Assembly (NCBI RefSeq): GCF_025790165.1
Contig: NZ_CP094970.1
Location: 4,650,001-4,714,000 of the forward strand
Source: Solicola gregarius
Lineage (GTDB): Bacteria; Actinomycetota; Actinomycetes; Propionibacteriales; Nocardioidaceae
Reading direction: 5' to 3'
DNA length: 64,000 bases
Numbering within the stretch: the first letter of the stretch is position 1; each line of letters opens with the position of its first letter. Under the pieces are notes generated by a model. It worked only from the letters and a program-made list of their open reading frames with translations, was not told the DNA's origin and made no database searches. Positions 18,192-27,078 of this stretch are shown here, piece by piece. A program made the translations under genes and the position numbers.

Positions 18192-19532
18192 ATGCGCTCC
18201 GAGCCGACCGTGCTGCATCTCGACCTCGATGCATTCTTCGCTTCGGTCGAGCAGCGCGACAAGCCGTCTCTGCGTGGCAAGCCGGTCATTGTCGGCGGCA
18301 TCGGCCCGCGTGGGGTCGTTTCGACGGCGTCGTACGAGGCGCGCACGTTCGGCGTGCATTCCGCGATGTCGACCGCGCAAGCGCGGGCCTTGTGCCCACA
18401 CGCCGCCTTCCTCAACGGCCGGTTCGGAGCGTACCGCGCGACGAGCCGACGGGTGATGCGCGTGCTGCGCGACCTCTCGCCGATCGTCGAGCCGCTGTCC
18501 CTCGACGAGGCGTTCGTCGACCTCACCGCGAGCGCGCTGGACGACTTCTCCCCCACCGCGCTCGAGACCGCGATGCGCGATCTGAAGGCGTCGGTCCACG
18601 AAGCGAGCGGCGGCATCGCCGGCTCGGCCGGTGTCGCGACCTCGAAGCTGATCGCCAAGATCGCGAGCGACCTCGACAAGCCCGACGGCCTTCGCATCGT
18701 CGGCGCCGGCACCGAGCGCGACCTGATCCGGCCGATGCAGGTCACGGTGATCCCGGGAGTCGGTCCGGCGACGAGTGAACGCCTTCGGCGTGCCGGCATC
18801 CACACCGTCGCCGATGCCGAGCGAGTGACCGAGGCCGAGCTCGTCCGCCTGCTCGGCAACGCGCACGGCCACTCGCTACACAAGCTCGTCCGTGCCGACG
18901 ACGACCGCCCGGTCGAGTCACAGCGGGAGACGAAGTCGGTCAGCGTCGAAGACACCTTCGACACCGACCTCGTCGACGCGACGTTGCTGCGCTCGATCGT
19001 CGCGAGGCACGCGGCTCATGTGTGCGAGCGACTGCGTGCCGCGCGCCTGTCCGGACGCACGGTCACCGTCAAGATTCGGCTGTACGACTTCACCACCCAC
19101 AGCCGCTCCGCAACCCTTCCCGCACCGACCGACGACGCCCGCGTCGTCTCCCGGCTCGCCCGCCAACTCGTCGACGACGTCGACACCGGTGCAGGTGTCC
19201 GCCTGCTCGGCGTCGCAGTTTCCGGTCTCGCCGACTGGATCCAGGAAGACCTGTTCGGCGACGACGAGGAGCCCGACGAGCCGCCCAGCGGGCCCCTCCC
19301 GGCCGTGCACCAGCGCGCGCGCTACGTACCCGGCGGCGACGTCGTCCATCGGACGTACGGGCCGGGTTGGGTGTGGGGAGCCGGGCTCGGCCGGGTCACC
19401 GTTCGGTTCGAGACCGCGGCAACGCCGCCCGGCCCGGTCCGCACCTTCGGCATCGACGATCCCGACCTCGAACCCGCCCGCCCCGAAGACGACGATGGCG
19501 ACGCAGACGACCCGGCTACCGTGTCCGCATGA
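18192..19532 (+). CDS. dinB: DNA polymerase IV (Y-family)
   Basis: A 446-aa translesion polymerase. Catalytic acids appear in H-L-D-L-D-A-F-F-A-S-V-E-Q and L-S-L-D-E-A-F-V-D-L, followed by the thumb helix-hairpin-helix (V-I-P-G-V-G-P-A-T-S-E-R-L) and the little finger. A clamp-binding motif Q-E-D-L-F lies at residues 351-355. Beyond it is a C-terminal extension of about 90 residues (R-Y-V-P-G-G-D-V-V-H-R-T-Y-G-P-G-W), known from actinobacterial DinB. ATG 18183 is an alternative start three codons earlier. The gene overlaps the oligopeptidase gene by 4 nt (ATGA). No SOS box was recognised in the upstream spacer. Confidence 0.93.
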   Translation: MRSEPTVLHLDLDAFFASVEQRDKPSLRGKPVIVGGIGPRGVVSTASYEARTFGVHSAMSTAQARALCPHAAFLNGRFGAYRATSRRVMRVLRDLSPIVEPLSLDEAFVDLTASALDDFSPTALETAMRDLKASVHEASGGIAGSAGVATSKLIAKIASDLDKPDGLRIVGAGTERDLIRPMQVTVIPGVGPATSERLRRAGIHTVADAERVTEAELVRLLGNAHGHSLHKLVRADDDRPVESQRETKSVSVEDTFDTDLVDATLLRSIVARHAAHVCERLRAARLSGRTVTVKIRLYDFTTHSRSATLPAPTDDARVVSRLARQLVDDVDTGAGVRLLGVAVSGLADWIQEDLFGDDEEPDEPPSGPLPAVHQRARYVPGGDVVHRTYGPGWVWGAGLGRVTVRFETAATPPGPVRTFGIDDPDLEPARPEDDDGDADDPATVSA

Positions 19533-21649
19533 CGACCGAGCAGAGCCCTCCCGTCGCGCGCCGCATACCCCAAGAGCGCACGCATCACGGTGACACCGTT
19601 GTCGACGAGTACGAATGGCTGCGCGCCAAGGACGATCCCGAGACGATCGCGTACCTCGAGGCCGAGAACTCCTACACCGAAAGGCAGACCGAGCACCTCG
19701 CCGGGCTGCGCGAGTCGATCTTCACCGAGATCAAGGACCGCACCCAGGAGACCGACCTGTCGGTCCCGACGCGCCGAGGGTCGTGGTGGTACTACACGCG
19801 CACGGTCGAGGGCCGACAGTACGGCCTGCACTGTCGACGTCGCGTCGACGACCCCGACGACTGGACCCCGCCCGAGCTCGACGCGCACGAAGACGTCGAC
19901 GGCGAACAGGTTCTCCTCGACGGCAACGCCGAGGCCGAGGGGCACGACTTCTTCGCCCTCGGTGCCTTTTCCGTCAGCCGCGACGGCAACCTGCTCGCGT
20001 ACGCGACCGACACGACCGGCGATGAGCGGTTCACCATCCGGGTCAAGGACCTCCGCACGGGCGAGCTGCTCGCCGACACGATTCCCAACGCGCACTACGG
20101 TGCGACGTGGTCGCTGCAGGGCACCCACCTGTTCTACACGACCGTCGACGACGCCTGGCGTCCCGACAAGGTGTGGCGGCACCGCATCGGTGCCCCCACC
20201 GACGACGACGTCGTGGTCCTGCACGAGCCCGACGACCGCTACTGGGTCGGCGTCGGGTCAACCCGCAGCGAGCGGTATCTGGTGATCGCCCTCGGGTCGA
20301 AGGTCACCAGTGAGTACCACGTCATCGACGCAGCCGAGCCCGAGCAGGAGCCACGGGTCGTACTCCCCCGGCGCGAAGGCGTCGAGTACTCCGTCGACCA
20401 CGTCGTGGTCGACGGCTCCGACCGGTTCCTCATCCTGCACAACGACGGCGCCGAGAACTTCGAGCTCGTCGAGACACCGGCCGATGCGACCGACCCGTCG
20501 AACTGGCGCACGCTGCTCCCCCACGACCCCGCCGTGCGCCTCGAGAGCTCCGACGCGTTCGCCGACCGCATCGTGGTCGGCTACCGACGCGATGCGCTCA
20601 CCCGGCTCGGAGTCATCGAGATCGGCGCCGGAGGGTATGCGCCGATTCACGAGATCGAGTTCGACGAGACGCTGTTCGCCTGCGACACGGCGGGCAATCC
20701 CGAATGGACCCAACCGTTCGTCCGGATCGTCTACACGTCGTTCGTTACCCCGATGACGGTGTACGACTACGCGCCCGACTCCGGCTCACTGGTCGTACGC
20801 AAGCGACAGCCCGTGCTCGGCGGCTACGACCCTGCCGACTACGAGCAGCATCGCGCGTGGGCGATCGCCGACGACGGCGAGCGGATCCCGATCTCGGTGG
20901 TGGTTCGCAAGGGCACTCCGCACGACGGGTCCGCACCATTCCTGCTCTACGGCTACGGCGCGTACGAGGCCAGCTCCGATCCCGGCTTCAGCATCGCGAG
21001 GCTCTCGCTGCTCGACCGCGGCATGGGCTACGCGGTCGCGCACGTACGCGGGGGTGGCGAGATGGGCCGGCACTGGTACGAGAACGGCCGACTGTTGACG
21101 AAGCGCAACACGTTCACCGACTTCGTCGCGGCGGCCCGACAGCTGGTCGCCGACGGGTGGACGTCTCACGACCGCCTCGTCGCCGAGGGCGCCAGCGCCG
21201 GTGGGCTGCTGATGGGTGCGGTCGCCAACATCGCGCCGGAGGCGTTCGCCGGCGTGCTCACCGAGGTGCCGTTCGTCGACGCGCTGACCTCGATCCTCGA
21301 CCCGTCGCTGCCGCTCACGGTGATCGAGTGGGACGAGTGGGGCAACCCGCTGCGCGACTCCGACGTGTACGCGTACATGAAGGCGTACTCCCCGTACGAG
21401 AACGTCACGGCGCAGGCGTACCCGCCGATCCTCGCGACCACCAGCCTGCACGACACCCGGGTCCTGTACGTCGAGCCGGCGAAGTGGGTAGCACGGCTGC
21501 GCGCGGTCACCGACGGCGCCGCAGACGTGCTGCTGAAGACGGAGATGAGCGCCGGGCACGGCGGCGTGAGCGGCAGGTACGAGTCGTGGAGAGAGCGCGC
21601 GTACGAGCTGGCCTGGGCACTCGACAAGGCCGGCCTGGCCAGCAGCTAG
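19529..21649 (+). CDS. Prolyl oligopeptidase family serine protease (oligopeptidase B type)
   Basis: A 706-aa S9A peptidase. The N-terminus (R-R-I-P-Q-E-R-T-H-H-G...D-E-Y-E-W-L-R) is that of protease II. A seven-bladed propeller follows, then the alpha/beta-hydrolase domain with the triad Ser556 (G-A-S-A-G-G), Asp642 (L-H-D-T-R-V) and His677 (A-G-H-G-G). These enzymes cut short peptides after basic residues in the cytoplasm. There is no signal peptide. The start overlaps dinB by 4 nt, an odd functional pairing that probably reflects only transcriptional read-through. Confidence 0.92.
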   Translation: MTTEQSPPVARRIPQERTHHGDTVVDEYEWLRAKDDPETIAYLEAENSYTERQTEHLAGLRESIFTEIKDRTQETDLSVPTRRGSWWYYTRTVEGRQYGLHCRRRVDDPDDWTPPELDAHEDVDGEQVLLDGNAEAEGHDFFALGAFSVSRDGNLLAYATDTTGDERFTIRVKDLRTGELLADTIPNAHYGATWSLQGTHLFYTTVDDAWRPDKVWRHRIGAPTDDDVVVLHEPDDRYWVGVGSTRSERYLVIALGSKVTSEYHVIDAAEPEQEPRVVLPRREGVEYSVDHVVVDGSDRFLILHNDGAENFELVETPADATDPSNWRTLLPHDPAVRLESSDAFADRIVVGYRRDALTRLGVIEIGAGGYAPIHEIEFDETLFACDTAGNPEWTQPFVRIVYTSFVTPMTVYDYAPDSGSLVVRKRQPVLGGYDPADYEQHRAWAIADDGERIPISVVVRKGTPHDGSAPFLLYGYGAYEASSDPGFSIARLSLLDRGMGYAVAHVRGGGEMGRHWYENGRLLTKRNTFTDFVAAARQLVADGWTSHDRLVAEGASAGGLLMGAVANIAPEAFAGVLTEVPFVDALTSILDPSLPLTVIEWDEWGNPLRDSDVYAYMKAYSPYENVTAQAYPPILATTSLHDTRVLYVEPAKWVARLRAVTDGAADVLLKTEMSAGHGGVSGRYESWRERAYELAWALDKAGLASS

Positions 21650-21726
21650 GAGACGATTCCGCCAAATCGTTCACACGAGCCCGCGGCGCGGCTTACGCTG
21701 CGGGCACACGATCGAGGGAGATCTCT

Positions 21727-22911
21727 GTGCCCGTACGTACTCGCATGTTCGCGCCCGTCGCGCTCGCCGCCGCCGGCCTCGTCCTCGCCTCGCTCACGGC
21801 GGCCGGGGCCCAGGCACCGCAGGGCGACCCCGACCAGCCCACCATGGCCGAGCTGGCCCGCTCGAGGTATGCCACCAAGGTCAAGGTCATGACCCGGAAC
21901 GTGTTCCTCGGCGCCGACCTCGGGCCCGGCCTCGCCGCGCCCGACATCGACCGGCTCATCCGCGGCGCCGGCGAGATCCTGAACCAGGTGGACGCGAACA
22001 GGTTCGGAAAGCGGGCCGACGCGCTTGCACACGAGATCTCGCACACCAAGCCCGACCTGATCGGGCTCCAGGAGGTCGCCAAGTGGCGTACGGCACCGTG
22101 CGGCTCACCGTACTTCCCGCCGCAGGCCAAGCACGTGCGTTACGACTTCCTGAAGATGCTGCTGGCCAGGCTCAACGCCGACGGCCGTACGTACCGACTG
22201 GTGCGCGCGCAGAACCAGTTCGACTTCGAGGTCCCGGCGAACACGACCGGCGATCCCGCGCAGAACCACTGCGACACCAACGGCCGTCTCACGATGCGCG
22301 ACGTCATCCTGGCGCGCACCGACGGGCGTCCCATCAAGGTGCGTCACCGGCAGGGCGGCACGTTCAAGCACCTGCTCAAGGTGCGGCCGGGCGGCCTGAT
22401 CGACTTCCCGGTCAAGCGCGGCTGGCTGAGCGTCGACGCGAAGGTCGGCAAGAGCCCGTGGTTCCGGTTCGTCGACACGCACCTCGAGTCGTTCGACGAC
22501 GAGTCGAAGCATCCCAGCATTCGCGCGCGCCAGGCCCGCGAACTGGTGAAGAAGTCCGGCCCGATCGGCTCCAGCAAGCTCCCCGCCGTGCTCGTCGGTG
22601 ACCTGAACTCCGATGTACCCACCGAGGTCAAGCCCGGCGACGGGCAGGCGTTCCAGGCGCTCCTCGACGCCAAGATGCACTCGCGGTCGGTACGCAAGCC
22701 GCGGTCGTGCTGTCTGCATCTCGACCTACTCGGCCCGGACGCCGACCGCGACGACACGTCCCAACGCGACCATGTCGTGGACCACATCATGACCGACTCC
22801 CCCCAGCGGATCCTGCGGTTCCGCGGCAAGGTGACCGGTCTGAAGCCGTACCACGGCTGGTGGGGCTCCGACCACGCCGGTGTCGTGTCCACACTGCTGC
22901 TGATGAAATGA
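21727..22911 (+). CDS. Secreted endonuclease/exonuclease/phosphatase-fold hydrolase
   Basis: A 394-aa exported protein. GTG 21727 has GGGAGA a few bases upstream and opens into a signal peptide with an A-G-A-Q-A-type cleavage site near residue 29. The EEP fold is marked by M-T-R-N-V-F-L-G-A-D-L-G, L-Q-E-V (Glu), D-T-H-L-E, V-G-D-L-N-S-D and the final S-D-H-A-G-V histidine motif. The family includes secreted nucleases and sphingomyelinase-like phosphodiesterases; the substrate is not readable. Four cysteines suggest disulfides. It has its own short upstream spacer and is followed by the sigB promoter. Confidence 0.85.
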   Translation: MPVRTRMFAPVALAAAGLVLASLTAAGAQAPQGDPDQPTMAELARSRYATKVKVMTRNVFLGADLGPGLAAPDIDRLIRGAGEILNQVDANRFGKRADALAHEISHTKPDLIGLQEVAKWRTAPCGSPYFPPQAKHVRYDFLKMLLARLNADGRTYRLVRAQNQFDFEVPANTTGDPAQNHCDTNGRLTMRDVILARTDGRPIKVRHRQGGTFKHLLKVRPGGLIDFPVKRGWLSVDAKVGKSPWFRFVDTHLESFDDESKHPSIRARQARELVKKSGPIGSSKLPAVLVGDLNSDVPTEVKPGDGQAFQALLDAKMHSRSVRKPRSCCLHLDLLGPDADRDDTSQRDHVVDHIMTDSPQRILRFRGKVTGLKPYHGWWGSDHAGVVSTLLLMK

Positions 22912-23004
22912 CACCCGTGTGATCCTGAGAATCCTCTACCAAAGGTAAGAAAGGGCTGAGAGCCGCAACTTCGGCGAATTCTCATTCGTCTGGCCTGTAT
23001 CGGC

Positions 23005-23030
23005 GGAATCATCGCCGGCCGCACAGCGTT
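23005..23030 (+). promoter_or_regulatory. SigH/SigR-type promoter for sigB
   Basis: GGAAT at 23005-23009 and GTT at 23028-23030 are separated by 18 nt, the arrangement known for actinobacterial SigH/SigR (oxidative/thiol-stress ECF) promoters. The expected transcription start is near 23036-23038, exactly where the leader hairpin begins. Confidence 0.6.
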
Positions 23031-23036
23031 GGAAAT

Positions 23037-23063
23037 GGTGTCGATACCGGGGGTATTGACACC
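23037..23063 (+). promoter_or_regulatory. 12-bp hairpin at the 5' end of the sigB leader
   Basis: GGTGTCGATACC (23037-23048) pairs with GGTATTGACACC (23052-23063) across a GGG loop, 11 Watson-Crick pairs plus one G-U. It lies upstream of the ribosome site AAGGAG (23071-23076). It could protect the mRNA 5' end, or act as an operator on DNA. Confidence 0.6.
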
Positions 23064-23085
23064 GAAGACGAAGGAGATGGTCTCA

Positions 23086-24066
23086 GTGGCTACGACGACC
23101 GCAACGAAGGCGTCCAAGACAACCGTACGTCGGCCGCGCGAGTCCGCCGAAGGACGCGACAGCGTCGGCATGTATCTCGATGAGATCTCGCGGACGCCGC
23201 TCTTGGACGCGGCTCGCGAGGTCGAGCTCGCCAAGGCGATCGAGGCGGGCTTGTTCGCTCGGCACCTGCTCGACGAGGGCAAGGTCGGCCGGGCGAAGGG
23301 TGGCGCCCCGAAGCGCGCGAGCGCCGAGGAGCTGGAGTGGCTCGTCGAGGAGGGCGAGCGCGCCATCCAGGAGTTCATCTCCGCGAACCTCCGGCTCGTC
23401 GTCTCGATCGCGCGCAAGTACGGCCGCGCCCAGATGCCGCTCCTCGACCTGGTGCAGGAGGGCAACACCGGCCTGATCCGCGCCGTGGAGAAGTTCGACT
23501 ACGTCAAGGGCTTCAAGTTCTCCACCTATGCGACCTGGTGGGTACGCCAGGCGATCACCCGCGGCATCGCACAGCAGGCCCGCGTCGTACGCCTGCCCGT
23601 GCACGTCGTCGAGGAGCTGAACCAGGTCGGCGCCGCTCGCCGCAACCTCGAGCGCCAGTTGGGCCGTGAGCCCGAGCCCGACGAGATCGCCGGCGAGCTC
23701 GACATGGACCTTCATCGCGTCCTCGACCTGATCGCATGGGGCCGCGACCACGTGAGCCTCGACACCCCGGTCGACGAGGACGGCGACACCTCACTCGGCG
23801 ACCTCGTCGCTCGCGAGACGCTGCCCGGCCCCGACATCACGGTGCTCGACGTCGAGTCGCGCGACCGGCTCTCGGGTCTGGTCGACAAGCTCGGCGAACG
23901 CGAGGCCGACATCATCCGCGCCCGCTACGGCCTGCTCGACGGCCGCCAGCACAAGCTCGCCGACATCGGCCGCCGGCATGGCATCTCCGCCGAGCGCGTA
24001 CGTCAGCTCGAGCGCGAGGCGATCGCGCGGCTGCGTACGATCGCCGATCCCGATCTCGCCGCCTGA
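23086..24066 (+). CDS. sigB: Principal-like sigma factor (SigB/group 2)
   Basis: A 326-aa sigma-70 without the long N-terminal region of SigA. Region 1.2 (D-S-V-G-M-Y-L-D-E-I-S-R-T-P-L-L), region 2 ([16 protein letters not shown]) and region 4 (H-K-L-A-D-I-G-R-R-H-G-I-S-A-E-R-V-R-Q-L-E) are complete. GTG 23086 is chosen because AAGGAG lies 9 nt before it; an upstream ATG (23077) touches the ribosome site and is unlikely. Group 2 sigma factors direct stationary-phase and stress transcription, in keeping with the SigH/SigR-type promoter upstream. A nested hairpin terminator follows. Confidence 0.93.
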   Translation: MATTTATKASKTTVRRPRESAEGRDSVGMYLDEISRTPLLDAAREVELAKAIEAGLFARHLLDEGKVGRAKGGAPKRASAEELEWLVEEGERAIQEFISANLRLVVSIARKYGRAQMPLLDLVQEGNTGLIRAVEKFDYVKGFKFSTYATWWVRQAITRGIAQQARVVRLPVHVVEELNQVGAARRNLERQLGREPEPDEIAGELDMDLHRVLDLIAWGRDHVSLDTPVDEDGDTSLGDLVARETLPGPDITVLDVESRDRLSGLVDKLGEREADIIRARYGLLDGRQHKLADIGRRHGISAERVRQLEREAIARLRTIADPDLAA

Positions 24067-24083
24067 CGCCAGCCCCGCTGGGC

Positions 24084-24130
24084 CGCACGTACTGGTGGGA
24101 CACGCCCGCGTGTCGCCTCCAGAGCGTGCG
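24084..24130. terminator. Nested hairpin between convergent sigB and coaE
   Basis: The inner helix is GACACGC (24099-24105) with GCGTGTC (24108-24114). The outer helix is CGCACG (24084-24089) with CGTGCG (24125-24130). It sits in the 66-bp gap between the two stop codons. Confidence 0.6.
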
Positions 24131-24132
24131 TC

Positions 24133-24729
24133 TCAGCGGGCGGGGCGGGCGAGTGAGCGCCAGAGCTCGTCGACCCGCTTCTCCAGATCTGCCAACGAAC
24201 CGGTGTTGTCGACCACGATGTCGGCGACACCGGTTCGTTGTGTCCGACCGGCCTGCGCCGCGATGCGCGCTCGGGCCTCTTCCTCCGACATGCCGCGCCG
24301 CTCGCGCAGCCGATCGATCTGGACGTCGGTCGAGACGTCCACCACGACGAGTACGTCGAACGCACCCTGCTGACCGGTCTCGACCAGCAGCGGGACGTCG
24401 TGTACGACGATCGCGTCGGATCCGGCCGCCGCGGCGATCTCGGCCGCGCGTGCGCGTACGCGCGGATGGATGATCGCCTCGAGCCGTGCCCGGGCCCCCG
24501 GATCGGCGAACACCCGCTCGCCGAGCGCCGCGCGGTCGAGGTCGCCCGCCTCCGTGAGCACCGACTCGCCGAACTCACCGACGACCGCGGCGAGCCCACC
24601 CGTACCGCGCGCGACAACCTCGCGGGCGAGTACGTCCGCGTCGATCACCACGGCGCCACGCTCGGCCAGCATCCGGCTGACCTCGCTCTTGCCGGATCCG
24701 ATCCCGCCGGTCAGCCCCACCTGAGTCAT
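24133..24729 (-). CDS. coaE: Dephospho-CoA kinase
   Basis: A 198-aa kinase for the last step of coenzyme A synthesis, phosphorylating the 3'-hydroxyl of dephospho-CoA. The P-loop G-L-T-G-G-I-G-S-G-K-S is at residues 5-15. The substrate helix I-D-A-D-V-L-A-R-E-V, the H-P-R-V-R motif, H-D-V-P-L-L-V-E-T and the basic lid (R-L-R-E-R-R-G-M-S-E-E-E-A) follow in the usual order. Some actinobacterial CoaE proteins carry a second domain (UPF0157); this one does not. It is divergent from the SDR gene. Confidence 0.95.
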   Translation of the reverse strand: MTQVGLTGGIGSGKSEVSRMLAERGAVVIDADVLAREVVARGTGGLAAVVGEFGESVLTEAGDLDRAALGERVFADPGARARLEAIIHPRVRARAAEIAAAAGSDAIVVHDVPLLVETGQQGAFDVLVVVDVSTDVQIDRLRERRGMSEEEARARIAAQAGRTQRTGVADIVVDNTGSLADLEKRVDELWRSLARPAR

Positions 24730-24799
24730 GCCGGGCAGTCTGCCAGCCGTGCACCGCGACGGCATAAGGTGTCCTCTGCCGTCTACGCGAAGGACCTCA

Positions 24800-25558
24800 A
24801 TGCACCTGCAGAACACCGCCGCGATCGTCACGGGAGCGGCCTCCGGGCTCGGCGCCGCCACCGCACAGGCACTGCGCGAGCGGGGCGCCACCGTGTACGG
24901 CTTCGACCTCCCGAGCGCGGTCGATGAGGCGACGCCCGTCGACGGCGTGACGCTCGTCCCCACCGACGTGACCGAGCCCGACCAGGTGCAGTCGGCCGTC
25001 GCGACCGCGGCCGCCGACGAGCGCCCGCTGCGTACGGTCGTCAACTGTGCCGGCATCGGCCCGTCGATGCGCATCCTCGGACGCAAGGGGCCGCACGATC
25101 TCGCGGTCTACCGCAAGGTCGTCGAGGTCAACCTGATCGGCACCTTCAACGTCCTCACCCTCGCCGCCGAGGCGGTCGTCGCGACGGAGCCGGACCACAA
25201 CGGCCAGCGCGGCGTCGCCGTCAACACCGCGTCGATCGCGGCGTACGACGGGCAGATCGGCCAGGCGGCGTACGCGTCGTCGAAGGGCGGCGTCGTCGGC
25301 CTGACGCTTCCCGCGGCCCGTGATCTCGCGTCGGTCGGCATCCGGGTCTGCACGATCGCGCCCGGCATCGTCGACACACCGATGCTGGCGACGGTCAGCG
25401 ACGAGTTCCGCGCCGGGCTCGCCGCCGGCGTGCCGTTCCCACAGCGTCTCGCCGACGCAGGCGAGTACGCGCGGCTCGTCACCATGATCGTCGAGCACGA
25501 CTACCTCAACGGCGAGACCATCCGGATGGACGGCGCGCTTCGCATGGCGCCACGCTGA
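24800..25558 (+). CDS. Short-chain dehydrogenase/reductase (HSD10-like)
   Basis: A 252-aa SDR. The NAD-binding turn T-G-A-A-S-G-L-G is at residues 11-18. D-V-T-E-P and N-C-A-G-I-G follow, and the catalytic set is Ser in T-A-S-I-A and the Y-A-S-S-K motif. The acidic residue after strand 2 (G-F-D-L-P) favours NAD. The pattern resembles 3-hydroxyacyl-CoA dehydrogenase type 2 (HSD17B10-like), so a role in fatty-acid or branched-chain acyl-CoA oxidation is plausible. No other beta-oxidation genes are near. ArfB begins 12 nt downstream. Confidence 0.88.
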   Translation: MHLQNTAAIVTGAASGLGAATAQALRERGATVYGFDLPSAVDEATPVDGVTLVPTDVTEPDQVQSAVATAAADERPLRTVVNCAGIGPSMRILGRKGPHDLAVYRKVVEVNLIGTFNVLTLAAEAVVATEPDHNGQRGVAVNTASIAAYDGQIGQAAYASSKGGVVGLTLPAARDLASVGIRVCTIAPGIVDTPMLATVSDEFRAGLAAGVPFPQRLADAGEYARLVTMIVEHDYLNGETIRMDGALRMAPR

Positions 25559-25570
25559 GTCGCTGCGCCC

Positions 25571-26008
25571 ATGCCCGACACACCGGACCGCGACCTCGAG
25601 ATCGACGACTCCCTCGTCGTTCCGGCTGCCGAGCTGCGCTGGCGGTTCTCGCGTTCGTCCGGACCCGGAGGTCAGCACGTGAACACGACCGACACCCGGG
25701 TCGAGCTCTCGTGGGACGTCGCGGCGTCGGGCGTGCTGGACGAGCGACGGCGCACGCTGCTGCTCGAGCGGCTCGGCTCACATCTGGCGGGAGGCGTCCT
25801 TACCGTCGCCGCATCCGAGTTCCGCTCGCAGCTGCGCAACCGCGAAGAGGCGCGTACGAAGCTTGCCTCGCTCGTCCGCGGGGCCATGCGAGCGCGGCGT
25901 AAGCGGCGGCCGACGAAGCCGACCCGCGGATCCCAGCGCCGACGGCTCGACGACAAGCGCCAGCGTGGCGAGACCAAGCAGCTGCGCCGCCGCCCCGACG
26001 ACAGGTAG
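25571..26008 (+). CDS. arfB: Alternative ribosome-rescue peptidyl-tRNA hydrolase
   Basis: A 145-aa release-factor-like hydrolase. The G-G-Q catalytic motif is at residues 33-35 in S-S-G-P-G-G-Q-H-V-N. The C-terminal tail is rich in Lys/Arg (R-K-R-R-P-T-K-P-T-R; R-R-R-L-D-D-K-R-Q-R), matching the part of ArfB/YaeJ that enters the empty mRNA channel of stalled ribosomes. It lacks the stop-codon-recognition domains of RF1/RF2. It lies 12 nt after the SDR gene and converges on the GlxA-type regulator. Confidence 0.93.
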   Translation: MPDTPDRDLEIDDSLVVPAAELRWRFSRSSGPGGQHVNTTDTRVELSWDVAASGVLDERRRTLLLERLGSHLAGGVLTVAASEFRSQLRNREEARTKLASLVRGAMRARRKRRPTKPTRGSQRRRLDDKRQRGETKQLRRRPDDR

Positions 26009-26020
26009 TCGCGAGACCCG

Positions 26021-26998
26021 TCAGCTCGCCTCGACGCAGCCGAAGGTGCGACGGTAGTCGGCCGGCGTCGTGCCGCGCACTGCCGAGAAGTGGTGCCGCA
26101 GGGTCGCGGCGTTGCCGAACCCGGCCCGGCCGGCGATCTCGTCGATGCCGAGCAGGGTGTCCTCGAGCAGCTGCTCGGCGAGGGCCAGGCGTTGGTGGGT
26201 CACCCACTGGTGCGGCGTCGTGCCGGTCTCGTCGCGGAACCGCCGGGCGAACGTCCGCGGCGACATCAGCGCCCGCCGCGCGAGCACGTCGACCGCGAGG
26301 TCCTCCTCCAGGTGCGCACGCGCCCACTCCAGCAGCGGCTGCAGCGTGTCGGCGTCCTGCTCGACGATCGGCGTACGCACGAACTGCGCCTGGCCGCCGT
26401 CGCGCTGCGGCGGTACGACGATGCGCCGGGCGAACGCGCCGGCCACCTTCGCGCCGAACTCCATCCGGACGAGGTGCAGGCAGGCGTCGATGCCCGCCGC
26501 GCACCCGGCGCCGGTGAAGACTCGATCGTCGTCGACGTACAGCACGTCGGCGTCGACCTTCGCATCCGGGAAGGCCGCGGCGAGGCGGTCGGCGTGCCGC
26601 CAGTGCGTGGCGCAGCGCCGGCCGTCGAGCATCCCGGCCGCGCCGAGAACGAACGCACCCGTGCAGTGCGTCAGGATCGTCGCCCCGCGCGCGTGGGCGT
26701 CTCGGATGGCGTCGAGCACCGACTGCGGCACCTGGTCGGGTTGCGTGGTCGGGCAGACCGCCACCAGGTCGGCCTCGGCGACCCGCTCGAGACCGTGCTC
26801 GACGAACAGGTCGAACCCGTTCGAGCCGCGGATGCGGCCGGCCTGCGGCCCGCAGACCGCGAAGTCGAAGGCCGGCGCGCCGTCCTCGGGGTGCTCCTCC
26901 TCGCCCCAGACCTCGCAGAACAGGCCCAGCCCGAACGGCTCGACGCCGTCGGTCACGATGGTCGCCACGTTTCGGATCATGGTGAACGAGCCTGCCAT
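26021..26998 (-). CDS. GlxA-family regulator (DJ-1/PfpI domain plus AraC HTH)
   Basis: A 325-aa regulator. Residues about 7-185 form a class I glutamine-amidotransferase-like DJ-1/PfpI domain with the nucleophile-elbow cysteine in L-T-H-C-T-G-A-F-V-L-G. Residues about 225-320 are a double AraC helix-turn-helix (D-V-L-A-R-R-A-L-M-S-P-R-T-F-A-R-R-F; I-D-E-I-A-G-R-A-G-F-G-N-A-A-T-L). Such regulators often control metabolism of amines or amidated compounds. ATG 26980 is an alternative start. The divergent spacer contains repeated TGGCAG boxes that are probable binding sites, and the divergent gene encodes a 50-aa membrane peptide. Confidence 0.88.
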   Translation of the reverse strand: MAGSFTMIRNVATIVTDGVEPFGLGLFCEVWGEEEHPEDGAPAFDFAVCGPQAGRIRGSNGFDLFVEHGLERVAEADLVAVCPTTQPDQVPQSVLDAIRDAHARGATILTHCTGAFVLGAAGMLDGRRCATHWRHADRLAAAFPDAKVDADVLYVDDDRVFTGAGCAAGIDACLHLVRMEFGAKVAGAFARRIVVPPQRDGGQAQFVRTPIVEQDADTLQPLLEWARAHLEEDLAVDVLARRALMSPRTFARRFRDETGTTPHQWVTHQRLALAEQLLEDTLLGIDEIAGRAGFGNAATLRHHFSAVRGTTPADYRRTFGCVEAS

Positions 26999-27003
26999 CG
27001 AAC

Positions 27004-27078
27004 TGGCAGAATATCAACCATGGATGGCAAGCCTGCCACTCGTGGCAGCATATCTATCTAGGCAGAATTACTGCCATG
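27004..27078. promoter_or_regulatory. Repeated TGGCAG operator boxes between the GlxA-type gene and the 50-aa gene
   Basis: TGGCAGAATATC (27004-27015) and TGGCAGCATATC (27043-27054) are direct repeats 39 bp apart; AGGCAGAATTAC (27060-27071) is a third, weaker copy. An inverted pair TGGCA-AGCC-TGCCA lies at 27025-27038. The start codon of the small downstream gene sits inside a final TGCCATG (27072-27078), so a protein bound here would block both initiation regions. Confidence 0.65.
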
